Positions 1 through 11,892 of a DNA stretch of 64,000 nucleotides are shown one piece after another. Source of the DNA: Dipteronia dyeriana (Eukaryota; Streptophyta; Magnoliopsida; Sapindales; Sapindaceae); NCBI GenBank assembly GCA_032871835.1, contig CM065298.1:79264154-79328153 (forward strand). The letters run 5' to 3'. The stretch's first letter is position 1. Every line of letters starts with the position of its first letter. Made by a program: the position numbers and the translations under genes. The notes under the pieces were generated by a model that saw only the letters and a list, made by a program, of their open reading frames with translations, was not told the origin of the DNA and did not search any database.

Positions 1-1395
1 TCGTTCTGTTGGGGTTTATGCCCTAAAGCTTGTAATTTGTAAATGTGAATAAAACATTAATAAAAGAAGTAATTTTTTCATTTTATCTACCTGTCTCAAA
101 TATTTATATCTTGTGTACTTAACATCCAAGATTACTGGAAGTAATCTCTAACTGAGTATATAAGTGTCATATACAGAGGTATTCAGTTTGAGATGAGCAA
201 TTTAAAGAGTTTATAGATAACAAGTAGAGTTTGGTACTTTATTTATGCTTAATATAAAGTTGTGGTCCATTCTGTAATGTACGATGGTCTTAACCTAGAC
301 TATTCATATGGTGATATGAGAATGGAGGTACCTTATATGATGTGATCATATGGTACTGGACCATGATCTCTATGAATCTAACACCCAGATTCGTTACAAT
401 ATGAGATTCATATACATCAACAAATGATGGCTATATATGGTGATCTTTATCCAGAGTGTCTTATCGTCTCCTTCAGGCTAGATCGTGGTTTTTGATATAC
501 CATGTGTGAGATCGAAGTTCCATTCCCGGTTAAGAACTTCGTGTTTTGTAATTGCGAATTGGCTTGTGGCTGAGAAGGTCTGTTCACAATAGTGGAATCT
601 ACTCTTTCGTACTAGAAGCAGATGGTAGTTCCCTTAAGGGTTGATTCGGGGTTTGAAAAATATGAGCGCTCTTCTTCTTCCGTAAAGGAAGTTAGGATTT
701 ATTGTTCATTAGAGAATCAATGGCACTTAATGGAAAAGATATAATTAGGGAGGTATAACGGACTTTATGATCTGACTCTAATTATGAACTACTTGTGAAG
801 AACCATACTATATGTAATAGTTACATCAATGGACAACTGTAATTTCGGTCTGTGTAATACATCTACAGTTGCGAAAGTGTAACCTCTGGTTTTAGTGGAA
901 TAACTCTGAGGTTAATGATCATTAAATAATAATTAAAGAGTTTAATTAATTATTTTTAAGCATTATTGGAGCTTAAAATTGTGGGTCCATTAAGTCTCCT
1001 TGCTAGCCCGATTGATTAAAGTGTCACTGTTAATTAATTGGATTATCCAACTAATTGTGTTATATAAGTGACACGTATTTATTCAGAGATTAATTGAATA
1101 ATGAGATTATTTAATTAATATATTAATAATTAAATTAATTAGAGAATCAAATTATTTATTTAATAAATTAATAATTAGGAATTATGAATTAATTATTAAT
1201 TGGATGTTGTGGGTTCAAATCACGACTGAAACTTGGATAAAATAATTAGATTATTTTATTCAAGTGTTTAAGTTCAAGTCAACTAGTGTTATGTGAGAGT
1301 AAGAATACTACTCTACCTAGGGCACTTAAATACTACTTATCCATTTAATATATAAAAATGTATATGGAAAGGGACTTGTGTCTAGTTTTAATTAT

Positions 1396-1446
<51 letters not shown>
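1396..1446. repeat. (AC)n(AT)n compound microsatellite
   Basis: About 11 AC units (1396-1417) are followed directly by about 14 AT units (1418-1446), inside LTR A just downstream of its possible TATA box. Confidence 0.95.
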
Positions 1447-1447
<1 letters not shown>

Positions 1448-1675
1448 CAAGGATATAAGAGACTCATTGTGATTCTTTGAACCAAAAACACGAAAAGCAA
1501 AACCCTAGAAAGTCTAAGTAGATTTCAGCCAAAAGAAAAAAAAAATCTTACTTGTGGTGGTTGAATTTGCCAAGAAGAAAAGAAGGAGTTTTATTCTCGA
1601 AGTCTTTGCATCCTTCTTTGCGTTCTTGAAAGATCGTGACGTGCCCACACACAGTTACCTGATCATGAGACATAG

Positions 1676-1809
1676 CGAGGAAGACTAGGTGGTTCGTAGT
1701 CGGAATAAAGTTTAAAGAAACAAAGGAGTTAGCATCTATGAGCATAACGAGGATGACTTAGTGGTTCGTAATCGGAATAAAGCTTAAAGAAGCGAAGGAG
1801 TTAGCATCA
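1676..1809 (+). repeat. 72-bp tandem duplication in LTR A
   Basis: Two head-to-tail copies start at 1676 and 1748. Each begins CGAGGA and contains TGGTTCGTARTCGGAATAAA and GGAGTTAGCATC. A non-identical duplication lies at the matching place near the 3' end of the B/C LTRs (37174-37281 and around 23410-23500). Confidence 0.85.
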
Positions 1810-1923
1810 AGGGTACAATCTAAATCCATCTTTATATATTCTTACATATGTATATGGTTTACAAGTTGCATAAAAAAATTTAAACCCCGTTTCCTCTGCG
1901 CAACATAAATCCAGGTTCCTACA

Positions 1924-1938
1924 ATTGTTATCAGAACC
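1924..1938 (+). promoter_or_regulatory. Primer binding site of Copia A (degenerate)
   Basis: ATTGTTATCAGAACC directly follows the LTR end. Plant Copia elements prime from initiator Met-tRNA, usually TGGTATCAGAGC. Copy C has a better match at 24415. Confidence 0.75.
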
Positions 1939-3223
1939 CTATTATACAATATATAAGAATAAAAGTTTCTTTTTCCATAGTTTTATTCTTTGATTTGCAT
2001 GTATGGTATGTGTAGGCACTTTCTAATGATTGTATGATGTTTATGTTTTATTTTTTATAACACATGGTTTATCGTTAATTATAGGTACAATGGGTTTAGG
2101 GTTCGTTTTAAAGGTTGTAATTTTTTTTTCTATTGTATATTCTTTGTTGTATTTTTTCTGCAATATATTTTATTGTATAATATGTATGAAGAAATCGAAT
2201 GTAAAAGACGGAAGGCAGAAGAGTGAAATCAAAAATACGTGTGTGAGACTCATGTAAGCGTGCGGTGCGGAAAGCTACGCAGCAGCCAAGCTGCGCTCCT
2301 AGGCTACTGGCAGTGCGAGTCCGTTGCACGTGGACTGGCTGTGCACGAGGTAGCCTTGTGTTGTCTTCATGTGCGGCTGGTCCCTTGTGCGTGACTGGCC
2401 GACTAGGCATGCTTGACGCTGCATGAATGTCGAGTGTGCGGTTACGAGCAGCCCATGCCTGTGAATGACGTCCAATCGCGAAAGCCCTAGGGTTTTGAAT
2501 TTGCAATGCTAGGGTTTCCAAATTCGAAAAGGATATTAGGCTGGATTTTATTTTATATTTTTTATATATACCTTGAGCCTCTAATAAGTGTTAGAATAAC
2601 ACTTGGGCTTTAGATTTGATTCATGAGATGGGTCATGATATTGAAGAAAAAAAAACCCTATTTAATTAAGTTGGACTTGGTTAAAAAACCTAGAATAAGA
2701 ACCCAAAAGAACTGGAAGAATATTGGAATTATTTGAAGACCAAGGAATGCCTTGGGTAACTTTTGTAATTAGACATTTTTTTTAGGTTAAATAATTCGTT
2801 GTACTCAGTTTACTCATGTATGCTTTTTTTTATGAGATTATTAAAGCATTGACATGCATATACTTGTCATTTAGAATATGTGTGCCTACCCTTATGAATA
2901 TATATTTTGGAAATATCATACATGCATAATAGCCATTGATAATTATGTATTTTTATATTTTTGTTAATTGATTAAAAAATAGTGTAATTCGCATAATTGA
3001 CTATTAAATAATGAGATTAGTTTTGTAGATAAAAAAACTTGGTAATTCTCATTAATAACTAGTCTAACTAATTAAATTGTTAAATTAGTTAGATTAGTTA
3101 GGTTCATCACTTAATATTAGGTATAATTAGATTAAAGCCGTAATATAATTGGACCTAATAATATGATTAGTTTTAATAGTTAAAACTTGGTAAATCGCAT
3201 TAAATAATTCTAGTCTTAGTAAA
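1939..3223 (+). other. Copia A untranslated leader, first part
   Basis: This is a non-coding leader between primer site and gag. It aligns by eye with the leader of copy C (24430-25460): both have a block starting GGAATGCCTTGGG (A about 2743, C about 25009) followed by AT-rich stretches with TTAAAACTTGGTAA. Between about 2258 and 2520 there is a GC-richer module not found in C, where the equivalent place is filled with palindromes (24708-24912). A 137-codon antisense ORF over this module has no recognisable domain, and I treat it as chance. No gene is supported here. Confidence 0.6.
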
Positions 3224-4559
3224 TATTAATAGCAAAATTTGGCTAGGGACAAAAGAAGAATTTTCCACTTCCCAGCATTCCTGTAAGGGTCCGAATTCGG
3301 GCTTATATGACGGGGTATCAAGGTCCCCGAGGTCGAGCTACTACGCGATCCTACAGGAGCAAGGCGAGGCTGCCCATACCATCTGAGCATCTCGCACATG
3401 TCCAGGCTTACTAAATAAAGCCCGACGAGACTGTTTCAAGCTCCTTATACCAGGATAAAGCCCAAAGCTAGGTCGACGTGAAAGGACCTGGGTTCCCCGA
3501 CATCAAGGTATCTCGTGACACTCTCCTAGAGCTTGCTACTATCTCTATTTTCACTAGGAGACCTTCAAGGTGCCAAATTTGTCTTGCAACGGCACTCCTG
3601 CCTCTTCGAGGTATAATCTCGACATGTCCGAGCATAAAAGGAAAAAGCTCGTAAAGCCCTATCATCACCAAAAGCACCAAGATCCACTGTAGATCCTAGT
3701 ATGGTTAAATCAAGTAGCAAGAGCAGTACTCGAGCATACCTCTCCACCCTTCCAGAAGCGAGCCAAGGTCACTTGTTTATGGCAAACACCTTACCAGGGT
3801 CTGCTAGCCAAGCCCGCTACCCCGCTAGGAAGCCTGCATAATTAGGTCAAGCTCCATGATAAAGCTCGGCGTAGCTGAACCGAGCTCCCAACTGCAAGAT
3901 TGGAACCTAATGGGATATTTCGCCTCTAAAATGGTTAGCACAAGCTCCATAGGAAGATCATCATCTAGCTCCGTGACAATCGATAGGTCCCCGGGGGATC
4001 CTGCCAGTGTACTGGATCCTAGGGTACCTCGCCCTCAAGGAATATCAAATGTCACATCAGGTAACCTCCATGAAGTACCTCTCCAAAGTGACATGCAGAA
4101 CTAGAGCTCTCCTATCGGCAACGTAGAAAGAGAGGATTGAATTTCATGACATTTAAAGTACCATTAATGAGGTCAACCGTATTAATGGAGGTAGTCAACC
4201 TTATTAATGAGGTCAAATATATTAATAGAGGCAGTCAACCTAATTAATGACATGATCAACACCATTAAAATGAGAATATTCAACTCTTTAATGGCCATCA
4301 TTAGTGAAAGAGTCCAAAAGGAAACAAATACCTTTTCCACTAAGATATCCTCCACAATAGATTATTGGGGGTCAACTATAACAGAAAATCCCTCTTATTA
4401 AGGAAAGAAGAGTCCGAAGAGGAAATAAACATATTTCCTCTGAGATATTAGCCACGATCTGATCAACTACATTAAAGGAAGAATCGTACTCAATAAGGAG
4501 AGGAAGATTGAAGAATCCTTGACGTGCACACCAAGGTAGTCACTATTTATAAATATGCC

Positions 4560-4567
4560 TATAAAAG
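4560..4567 (+). promoter_or_regulatory. TATA box of LTR D1
   Basis: TATAAAAG lies about 1.3 kb into the LTR. Copy D2 has TATAAATA at the neighbouring position on the minus strand (about 13787-13794). Confidence 0.5.
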
Positions 4568-5280
4568 GAATAAAAAAAGGTCTCCAATCAATTACAGAAG
4601 ACAGACATGCTTCGTTTAAAGATCTCTCGACATCATCAATGTATGTATTACCTTTACCTAGAATATACCGGTATCGGTCTACATTCGACCACCGTTGTAA
4701 GCTCTCCGGAGCAACTACGTTGTATTACTTCACCATTCTTGTAAGCTCCCCGGAGCATTCTCTGATATATATACTTAAGGAAGGGTATTCCTCCTTCCTC
4801 CGGATACTGCCTTGTGGTTTTTCAGCATGTGATCATTCGTGATGCTTTTTCCCCCTTGGTCAGTCCATCTCCCTCTACAAAAGACTTGTGTTTCTCTTAC
4901 TTGTGTCCTAGGTAATGCATGCGTACATGAGTGCAAGCTAGATTCCTACCTCACTGGACCTAGCGCTCTTATCTTCCCATCTACACGCCAAAGTCGCACA
5001 TCAAGATGAAGAGAAACCACCCAGACCATCTTGAAAGAATTTGATGAGCTCTCCCATATCATCTCTATGGCAAAAATCGAGCTCTCCGACACTGGAGCTA
5101 GATAAGTCCCCCTCCTTACTTGCTATCTAGGTCGGGGAATTACAAGAAGGAATCGAGCTCCAGAGCCTGGCTCTGTCCCTGACCGAGGACTGGGACCGGG
5201 ACCAAGATCAACCCCTTCATACCAGCAAGGGAACCTTGAGCTCCCTAGATCAACTTCATAAGCACAAAGCTCAACGGAAA

Positions 5281-5383
5281 GGATGACTCGTTTCCTACCT
5301 ACTACGAAGCCCGGCAGGTGGGATGACTCCTCTCCTACCTATCGTGAAGCCCGACGAGTGGGATGACTCCTCTTCCACCTACC
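5281..5383 (+). repeat. 40-bp tandem repeat in LTR D1
   Basis: Units start at 5281, 5321 and 5361, each opening GGATGACTC; the first two contain GAAGCCCG. D2 has a different tandem structure in the matching place: a 61-bp unit with GTAGATCTGGGGAGCT at 13013 and 13074. Confidence 0.85.
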
Positions 5384-5518
5384 ACTCCATGCTTCGTATT
5401 CATACAAGATCAGGTCAGGTATCAACGATACCAACCTCGGCCACCACCTCCGTGGTAGTGGTCTCGAGGGTGTTAACAGGGATTCCTCATCCTAAACAAA
5501 TTTCCCATTAACAGTAAA

Positions 5519-6176
5519 TTTGTTTACATAGATTAGAATTTGAATAATGAACTAGATTTTTAATTAGTTAATAATCGGATTAGTACATTTGAATAAGATT
5601 CTAATAAATTGTTATGCCTTTGACATTTAGATTGAAATTAGTCATTTACTCCTAGTAATATCTAGGTGCATTAATAATTGAAAACCCTAACTCTAAAATA
5701 GTGAGTGGGAGAGGGATATATGACATTATTTCCCATAGTTTGCATCATTAGTTCAACACCGCGAGATTCTAGTGTGGCCTCGAGACGGCTTTGTTTTCGT
5801 CCTCCCTAAGGAGGGTCTCTATGAGAATCAATATCAAGGTTGACTTCCTAAGGGATAGGGTTACCAAGTGTATTTTGGGAATGACCAACCCTAAGGTGGC
5901 AATTCTGAAGTTAAGCTTAAGATATCTGAATTGGTGGGTTACTCTCACAAGATTTTATTAAATTTGATAATTACAAACCTGACTGAATTAAACAATGGTT
6001 GAATGATAGAGGAATAAGAGTTATTCTGGTAAATCATTTGACTGAGAATGTCTCGATCTAACATGCAAGTATTTGACTGACCCTAAAGCGACACTTGTTT
6101 GTGGTATGCTGGATTGGCGTGGAATAGAAACAAATTTAAGGGATTTTCTTGTTCATTAAATATGTTCATGCATCAT
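5519..6176 (+). other. Copia A leader, second part with conserved structured block
   Basis: Non-coding continuation of leader A after solo LTR D1. The block at about 5680-5960 is strongly conserved with copy C (25650-25920) although the surrounding AT-rich leader has drifted. It contains a small hairpin, CCTCC-CTAA-GGAGG, at 5801-5814 (C: 25761-25774). The phrase ACCCTAAGGYGGCA occurs twice about 190 bp apart (5884 and 6075; C: 25843 and 26035). No start codon followed by a long frame is present. The leader resumes at 63345 after element E. Confidence 0.65.
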
Positions 6177-6571
6177 TGATTGGATCAAAATTGTCATATA
6201 TTTTGGCAATCAATTCCATATCCTTTAGCTTGTTTTCAAGCATATTTTAGTGTCTAATGGCTCGTTTTATAGTGATTGTAGGCATTCAATGGATTTCTGG
6301 TGCTATAGGCGGATATCGAGATTTTTAGATGCAAACGAGCATAATTTGTCAAGGAAAATAGCCCAGTGCGTGGGTTCATACCCCCGCATAACCAGTGCAT
6401 CGTCCACGCATTTCAGAAACCTTAGAGCAAGATTTCAGGCATCAGGTCCATGCACTGGTCATTGTACGGGTCCGTACCCATGTACTACACCTTTTTGCTG
6501 AGTAAAAGTTGCATTTTCAGAGGGGCTAAGCCGTCCTTTCTCACTTATTTTATGTCCTAGCCTCTCAAACC

Positions 6572-6579
6572 TATAAATA
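6572..6579 (+). promoter_or_regulatory. TATA box, element E 5' LTR
   Basis: TATAAATA within CTATAAATACATC. The same motif is kept in the 3' LTR at 62024-62031. The position agrees with a Pol II promoter giving a transcript start around 6600-6610. Confidence 0.7.
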
Positions 6580-6705
6580 CATCTCTTTTGCCACAAGACC
6601 ACTTATCATTCATTTAAAAAAGTCATCCTTTAACACCACATCATCTTTTCCACCAAACCAAAAGAGAGAGGAGCTTCCAAAGGCATCAATAGAGGATTTT
6701 CCTCC

Positions 6706-6819
6706 ATGGATGCCTCCTCATCATCAACTACTACCTTCAGCCACCTATCTTTAGAGGAGTTTCAAGAAGAAAGAGCACCCTACCTTGTCTATGAGAAGGA
6801 GGAGCTTCAATGGAGCTAG
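6706..6819 (+). CDS. Small ORF (37 codons) in E 5' LTR
   Basis: An ATG in good context (CCTCCATGG) lies 134 bp downstream of the TATA box and opens a 37-codon frame: MDASSSS, then an acidic stretch LEEFQEERAPY, ending LQWS. The 3' LTR keeps the same frame at 62159-62293, where the stop is changed and the frame runs to 44 codons. Over the shared part I count 7 amino-acid-changing and 4 silent differences, so selection on the protein is not shown. No known domain. It could be an upstream ORF of the element transcript or a chance frame. Confidence 0.3.
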   Translation: MDASSSSTTTFSHLSLEEFQEERAPYLVYEKEELQWS

Positions 6820-7166
6820 GAGATCCGAGATGACAATTGGAGCCCTCTCCGAGCCTAGAGATTTGAGATTGACAATCTTGGGTTTCTTCTATTTACTTTT
6901 CTCTTGTTATTTTCTTTATTTGATGTGTATCCCCAATTGGGTAATATGAAAAACCCTAACACTAATGCCAATTATTTGATTAACTTGCATTTAATTTCTT
7001 CAATATAGTTTCATTCAATGTTCTTAATGCAAATGATTGCTTCTTGGATTAGGTAGACATGCCATCTCTTAGTTCATGATGAGTTTCAATTTATTTTGAG
7101 TTTTTGAATGTAATATATATCTTCTTGGATTGGGTAGAAAAGCCATCACTCAAGCCAAGTTAGATC

Positions 7167-8405
7167 CGTTGGGGTTTATGCCCTAAAGATGTAATTTGTA
7201 AATGAAAGTTCAGTTCATTCATGTTGTGTTGTTTATTTTATAACTTGTGTATATATATAACATCCAAGATTGCCGGATGTAATCTCGAACTGTGTATATG
7301 AGTGTCATATACGGATGGATACATTAAAAGACGTGCAATCTAAAGAGTCCATAGATAGTAAATAAAGCTGGGTACTTTATTCATGGTTAATCTATAGTTG
7401 TGGTCTATTCCGTAATGTACAATGATTCTATCCTGAATCATTCATATGAGATATGGGAATGGAGACTCCTTGTATGATGTGATCATATAGGACTGGGCCA
7501 TGATCTATATGAATCTCTCACCAAGATTCGTTTACCGATAAGATTCATATATATCAACTAATGATGGCTATATGTGGGTGATCTTAATCGTGAGTGTCTT
7601 ATCGACTCCTTCAGGTTAGATCATGGTCTTTGATATACCATGGGTGAGATCGGATGTATTTCCTGATCAATATACTCTGTATGTTGGGATTGCGGTTTGG
7701 CATGTGGCTGGGAAGGTTTTTACACAATAGTGGAATCCACTCCTTCTTGTGAGAAGTAGATGATAGTTCCCTTAAGGGTTGATTCAGGGCTTGGACAATA
7801 TGAGCGCTCTCTTAATTCCGTAAGGAAATAGGATGTATTGTTCATTTTATAATCAACAGTACTTAAAGGATATATTTAATAAAGTGGGTATAACGGACAT
7901 TATGACCCATCTCTAATTATGAACTACCGTGGAGGATCACACCATGTGTAATAGCTATATCGATGGACACCGAGTTGTATCGGTCTGTGTAAAAGCGTCT
8001 AAAGTTGAGAGAGTGTAGCTTCGGGTTTTTAGTGGAATAACACCGGAGTTAATAATCAAGAAATATTAATTAAAGAGTTTAATTAATGATTCTGAGGATT
8101 ATCGGAGCTTAAAATACTGTGGGTCCATTAGGTCCCCTTGCTAGCTCGATCCATTTAGGTAACAAGAGTCACAGTAAATTAATTGGATTGTCAAATTAAT
8201 TGTGTTACAAAAGTGACACGTATATATTCGGGAATTAATTGAATAATAAGATTATTTAATTAATGAATCTTAATAGTTAAAATAATTAAATAATTAGATT
8301 ATTTAATTAAATTGATAATTATGAATTATTATTTTACTATTTATTGGAGGGTGTTAGTTGATATATGGATTTATGTGAAGATAAAATAATATGATTATTT
8401 AATTA
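7167..8405 (+). mobile_element. Copia B 5' LTR, 3'-truncated
   Basis: Begins CGTTGGGG (first base changed from T) and aligns with the first part of the C 3' LTR (35323 to about 36590). Near 8405 the sequence jumps directly into gag, losing the LTR end, primer site, leader and early gag. Without an LTR end and primer site this copy could not have been reverse transcribed in its present form. Confidence 0.85.
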
Positions 8406-9090
8406 ATTCAACAAGGCAGAAGTCAATGGCGGGGCCATTGACGAACCCAGTCAAGTGAGCATTATACTGACGACTCTTTCTAAGAGTTTTGATCAGTTTA
8501 AAAGCAACTACGGGATGAACAAGTTAAGGTTCAATCTCACACAGTTGCTTAATGAGCTCACTATCTTTGAGTCCTTGACTAAGGACAATAAGGGTAAGAC
8601 CAATGTGGCAAATGTTGCCGAACCATCTTCCTACTCTAATAATAAGAAGATAAAGAGGTTTACTGGGAAAGCAAAGGGTAAGCCAAAAACCAAGAAAGCC
8701 TAAAGGAAGAAAAAGTCCAAGAAAAGTAAATATGATTTACTTGTTCTTGAGTCGTGTTTAGTGGAAGATGATTCTTCACCCTGGATAGTTGATTCGGGGG
8801 CCACTAATCATGTTTGTTCTTCTTTACAATGGATTGATTCTTGGACACAGCTATAGGAGCAAGCATTCTCAATACGTGTGGGGTCAGGGGATGTTGTGTC
8901 GGCACGAGCAGTGGGGGTAATTAGATTACGTTTTTGTAATAATTATATATTGTTGGACAATGTATTTTATATTCCTAGATTTACACGGAATTTGATTTCT
9001 GTTTCTAAGTTGTTTGAACAAAAATATTATGTTTCTTTTAATAGTAAGTCTGTTATTATTGGAAAGAATGGTCTAAATATTTGTTCATGA
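8406..9090 (+). pseudogene. Copia B gag C-terminus and protease, broken
   Basis: The end of gag is readable from 8413 (MNKLRFNLTQLLNEL, then a Lys-rich tail to about 8740). The frame has a stop at 8701. Protease follows with an intact active-site motif WIVDSGATNHVC near 8783-8818, a stop near 8854, and then the conserved VGSGD and NVFYIPRFTRNLISVS segment (8878-9087). Protease is an aspartic peptidase that would cut the Gag-Pol polyprotein. The gag N-terminus is absent because of the 8405 deletion. Confidence 0.85.
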
Positions 9091-9091
9091 A

Positions 9092-9953
9092 TTAGTGAAA
9101 ATAATTTTATATGTGTTAAGACCGTTATTACATGCTACACTGCTCAACACTGAAATGTTTAAGGTTAAAAAACCAAAAACTAAACGACGTAAGATTTCTC
9201 CAGATAATGACACGTATCTTTGGCATCTAAGGCTTGGTCATATCAACCTTGACCAGATAGACATACAAGTAAAAAACGGACCTTTAAGTGAGTTAAAGGT
9301 TGGCACCTTACCTGTCTGCGAATGTTGTTTGGAAGGTAAGATGACTAAGAGACCTTTTATTGGAAAAGAGCTTAGAGCTAAAGAACTGCTAGAGCTTATA
9401 CATATAGATGTCTGCGGATCGATGGATGTTAAAGCTATGGGTAGTTATGAATATTTTGTCACCTTTATAGATGACTACTCAAGATACAGATACGTCTACC
9501 TAATGCAACAAAAATCGAAAACATTTGAAATGTTCAAAGAATTCTGAGCTAAAGTTGAGAATCAATTAGGTAGGACTATCAAGTTACTACGATCGGATCG
9601 TAAAGATGAGTACCTTGACCAAGAGTTTGAAGACTTCTTGGTCAAGCATGGGATAGTTTCCCAACTCACAGCTCACGATACACCTCAGCAAAATGGTGTA
9701 GCGAAGAGGAGAAATAGAACCCTAATGGAAATGGTGAGATCTATGATTAGTTTCTCATCATTACCAAATTCCTTCTAGGGATATGCGTTATAAACAGCGG
9801 CATACATTTTGAATGTAGTGCCGTCCAAATCTGTTCCTAAGACTCCCCCAGAGTTATGGAATGGTCGTAAAGGTAGTTTATGACATTTCCACATATAGGG
9901 GTGTCCAGCACACGTGCTGAGGAGCAGAACTGGAAAGCTAGACTCCAAGTCTG
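9092..9953 (+). pseudogene. Copia B integrase, broken
   Basis: Integrase inserts the cDNA into the genome. The frame 9095-9547 holds the HHCC zinc-finger region (LWHLRLGHINLDQI ... CECCLEGKMTKRPF) and the catalytic-core start, with Asp in LIHIDVCG and in FIDDYSRY. The last catalytic motif reads RSDRKDEYL near 9592-9618, where the C copy has GG before EYL. A stop at 9545 and further stops up to 9950 disrupt it. INT lying before RT is the Copia gene order. Confidence 0.85.
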
Positions 9954-11880
9954 TTGTCTGCCGTCTGCCTATTTGTAGGATACTCCAAGGAGACCAGAGG
10001 TGGACACTTCTATAGTCTTGAAGATAACAAAGTATTTGTATTGACAAATGCAACGTTTCTTGAGGACAGTTACATTAGTAACCATAAACTTCGTTCCAAG
10101 ATTGTATTGAATGAGTTGGAGCCTGGTGAGACTAGTGCTTCATCAACAAGAGTTATTGATCCACAAACATCTGAGAGTCAGATGGTTCCTGATCAGGATA
10201 CACTACCACCTAGATGTAGTGAGAGGGTTGTGAGACAACCTGAACACTATTTAGGTATAGGTGAGGGACAAGGTGTTGTCTCTGCTGATAGTGTGGATGA
10301 TCCATTAACATTTAAGATTGCAATGGAATATCCTTATAAAGAGGAATGGCTTAAAGCCAAGAATCTCGAGTTGGAGTCCATGTACCCTAACTCAGTCTGG
10401 TATCTTGTAGACTTACCTCATGGGGTAAAACCTACAGAGTGTAAGTGGATCTACAAGAGAAAAAGAGGAATAGACGGGAAGGTAGAGACCTTCAAAGCAA
10501 GGCTTATGGCCAAGGGTTATACCTAGAAAGAGGGGGTGGATTATGAAGAAACCTTCTCGCTGAGAGCCATGTTTAAGTCTATTATTATTCTATTCTCTTA
10601 TCTATTGCTGCCTATTTCGATTACGAAATTTGGCAAATAAACGTCAAGACTGCATTCTTGAATGACAATCTTGATAAAAACATCTATATGATGCAACCAG
10701 AGGGATTCGTGTCTCCAGATCAAGAGCAAAAGGTTTACAAGCTACAAAGGTCCATCTATGGGCTTAAGCAAGCATCTAGATCTTAGAACATAAGGTTTGA
10801 TGATGTGACCAAAACCTATGGCTTCGAGCAGAACGTCGATGAGCCTTCTGTCTATAAGCGCATCATTGACAAGAAAGTAGTTTTCTTGGTCCTATACGTA
10901 GATGATATCCTACTCATTGGGAATGATGTGGGAGTGTTGTCTAATTTAGAAACCTGGCTGGCTAGCAAATTCCAAATAAAAGATTTGGGAGAGGCGAGTT
11001 ATGTTCTAGGGATCCAACTTATAAGGGATCGTAAGAACAAACTCATAGCACTATCTCAGTATCATATAGCGACAAGATTCTTGTACAAATTTCAATGCAA
11101 AACTCCAAGAAAGGTAATTTACCTTCTAGGCATAGAGTTCACTTGTTTAAGGAACAGTGTTCTAAGACACCTTAAGAAGTTGAGGATATGAGACGTGTAC
11201 ACTATGCATCGGCAGTAGGTAGTCTCATGTATGCTATGTTATGCACGAGACTGGACATCTGCTATGCAGTGGGAGTAGTCGGCAGATACCAGTCCAACCC
11301 TGGATTGGATCATTGGGTTGTTGTCAAGACAATTATCAAGTATCTTCGGAGAACGAGAGACTATATGCTAGTATATTCCGGGCAGGATTTGATCCCGTTA
11401 GGATATACGGATTCTGATTTTTAGTCAAATAGGGATTCTAGGAAATCCATGTCTGGATCAGTATTTACCCTAAGTGGTAGAGCCATTGTGTGGAGAAGTA
11501 TCAAGCAATCTTGCATTGCTAACTCCACTATGGAGCCAAATATGTAGCCACTTGTGAAGCTGCTAAAGAGGTTGTTTGACTTCATAAGTTCTCGTGTGAT
11601 CTGGAAGTTGTTCCAGATTTGGTTATGCCCATCACACTTTATTATGATAACAGTGGTGTTGTGGCTAATTCCAAAGAACCAAGAAGCCACAAGAGAAAGA
11701 AGCATATAGAGAGAAAGTATCATCTCAATAGAGAGATAATGTAGAGAGGAAATGTGATCGTCACAAAAATAGCCTCACAAGACAATCATGCTGACCCATT
11801 TACAAAGACCTTACCGGCTAAAGTGTTTTCGGGTCACCTAGATGGTCTAGGGTTACGAGACATGCCTCACAAGTTTAGTG
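9954..11880 (+). pseudogene. Copia B reverse transcriptase and RNase H, broken
   Basis: The linker and RT N-terminus are at 9954-10526 (WYLVDLPHGVKP, KWIYKRKRG). A stop at 10524 and frameshifts near 10560-10800 precede the catalytic motif LYVDDILLIGND (about 10890-10925). RNase H starts in the frame 11188-11424 (GYTDSDF) and continues past a stop to the conserved C-terminal phrase ending near 11865. A purine-rich tract, CAAGTGGGAGAT, then leads into the next LTR at 11893. RT copies RNA to DNA and RNase H removes the template. Compare the better-preserved C copy at 33617-35308. Confidence 0.88.
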
Positions 11881-11892
11881 CAAGTGGGAGAT
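11881..11892 (+). promoter_or_regulatory. Polypurine tract of Copia B
   Basis: CAAGTGGGAGAT immediately precedes the LTR start; an identical tract lies at 35311-35322 for copy C. It primes plus-strand DNA synthesis. Confidence 0.8.

Larger units (their letters stand above)
7..1923 (+). mobile_element. Copia element A, 5' LTR
   Basis: This is the 5' LTR of the outermost Ty1/Copia element. It starts TGTTGGGGTTTATGCCC, the terminus also found at 11893 and 35323 and, inverted, ending at 32028. It ends in TTCCTACA. A degenerate initiator-tRNA primer site follows directly, so it is a 5' LTR rather than a solo LTR. The body is clearly diverged from the B/C LTRs, so A belongs to an older or different subfamily. 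A possible TATA box (TATAAAAA) lies at 1351-1358. Only six bases of flank are visible, so the target duplication cannot be checked. The rest of A is at 1924-6176 and 63345-64000. Confidence 0.85.
3224..5513 (+). mobile_element. Solo LTR D1 (Tat-type Gypsy LTR, about 2.29 kb)
   Basis: This is a solo LTR inserted in the leader of Copia A. It is flanked by the perfect 5-bp duplication GTAAA (3219-3223 and 5514-5518). The first dinucleotide has decayed to TA; the end is AACA. Its 3' end resembles the LTR of Gypsy F (GTGGTAGTGGTCT then GTGTTAACAG then AAATTTCCC), so D and F are related families. A strong TATA box (TATAAAAG) lies at 4560-4567. The short ORFs inside show no retroelement domain. A second copy in opposite orientation is D2 at 12832-15078. 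Confidence 0.9.
6177..7166 (+). mobile_element. Element E 5' LTR, left part
   Basis: Starts TGATTGGATCAAAATTG, matching the 3' LTR start at 56194. Interrupted at 7166 by the Copia array B/C. It contains a TATA box and a short ORF, annotated separately. It resumes at 37457; the two parts sum to 1714 bp. Confidence 0.88.

Noticed and set aside
2108..2521. 137-codon minus-strand ORF in Copia A leader
   Set aside because: No domain, lies over a GC-rich module of non-coding leader, and ends in low-complexity Tyr/Lys-rich sequence; not kept in copy C.
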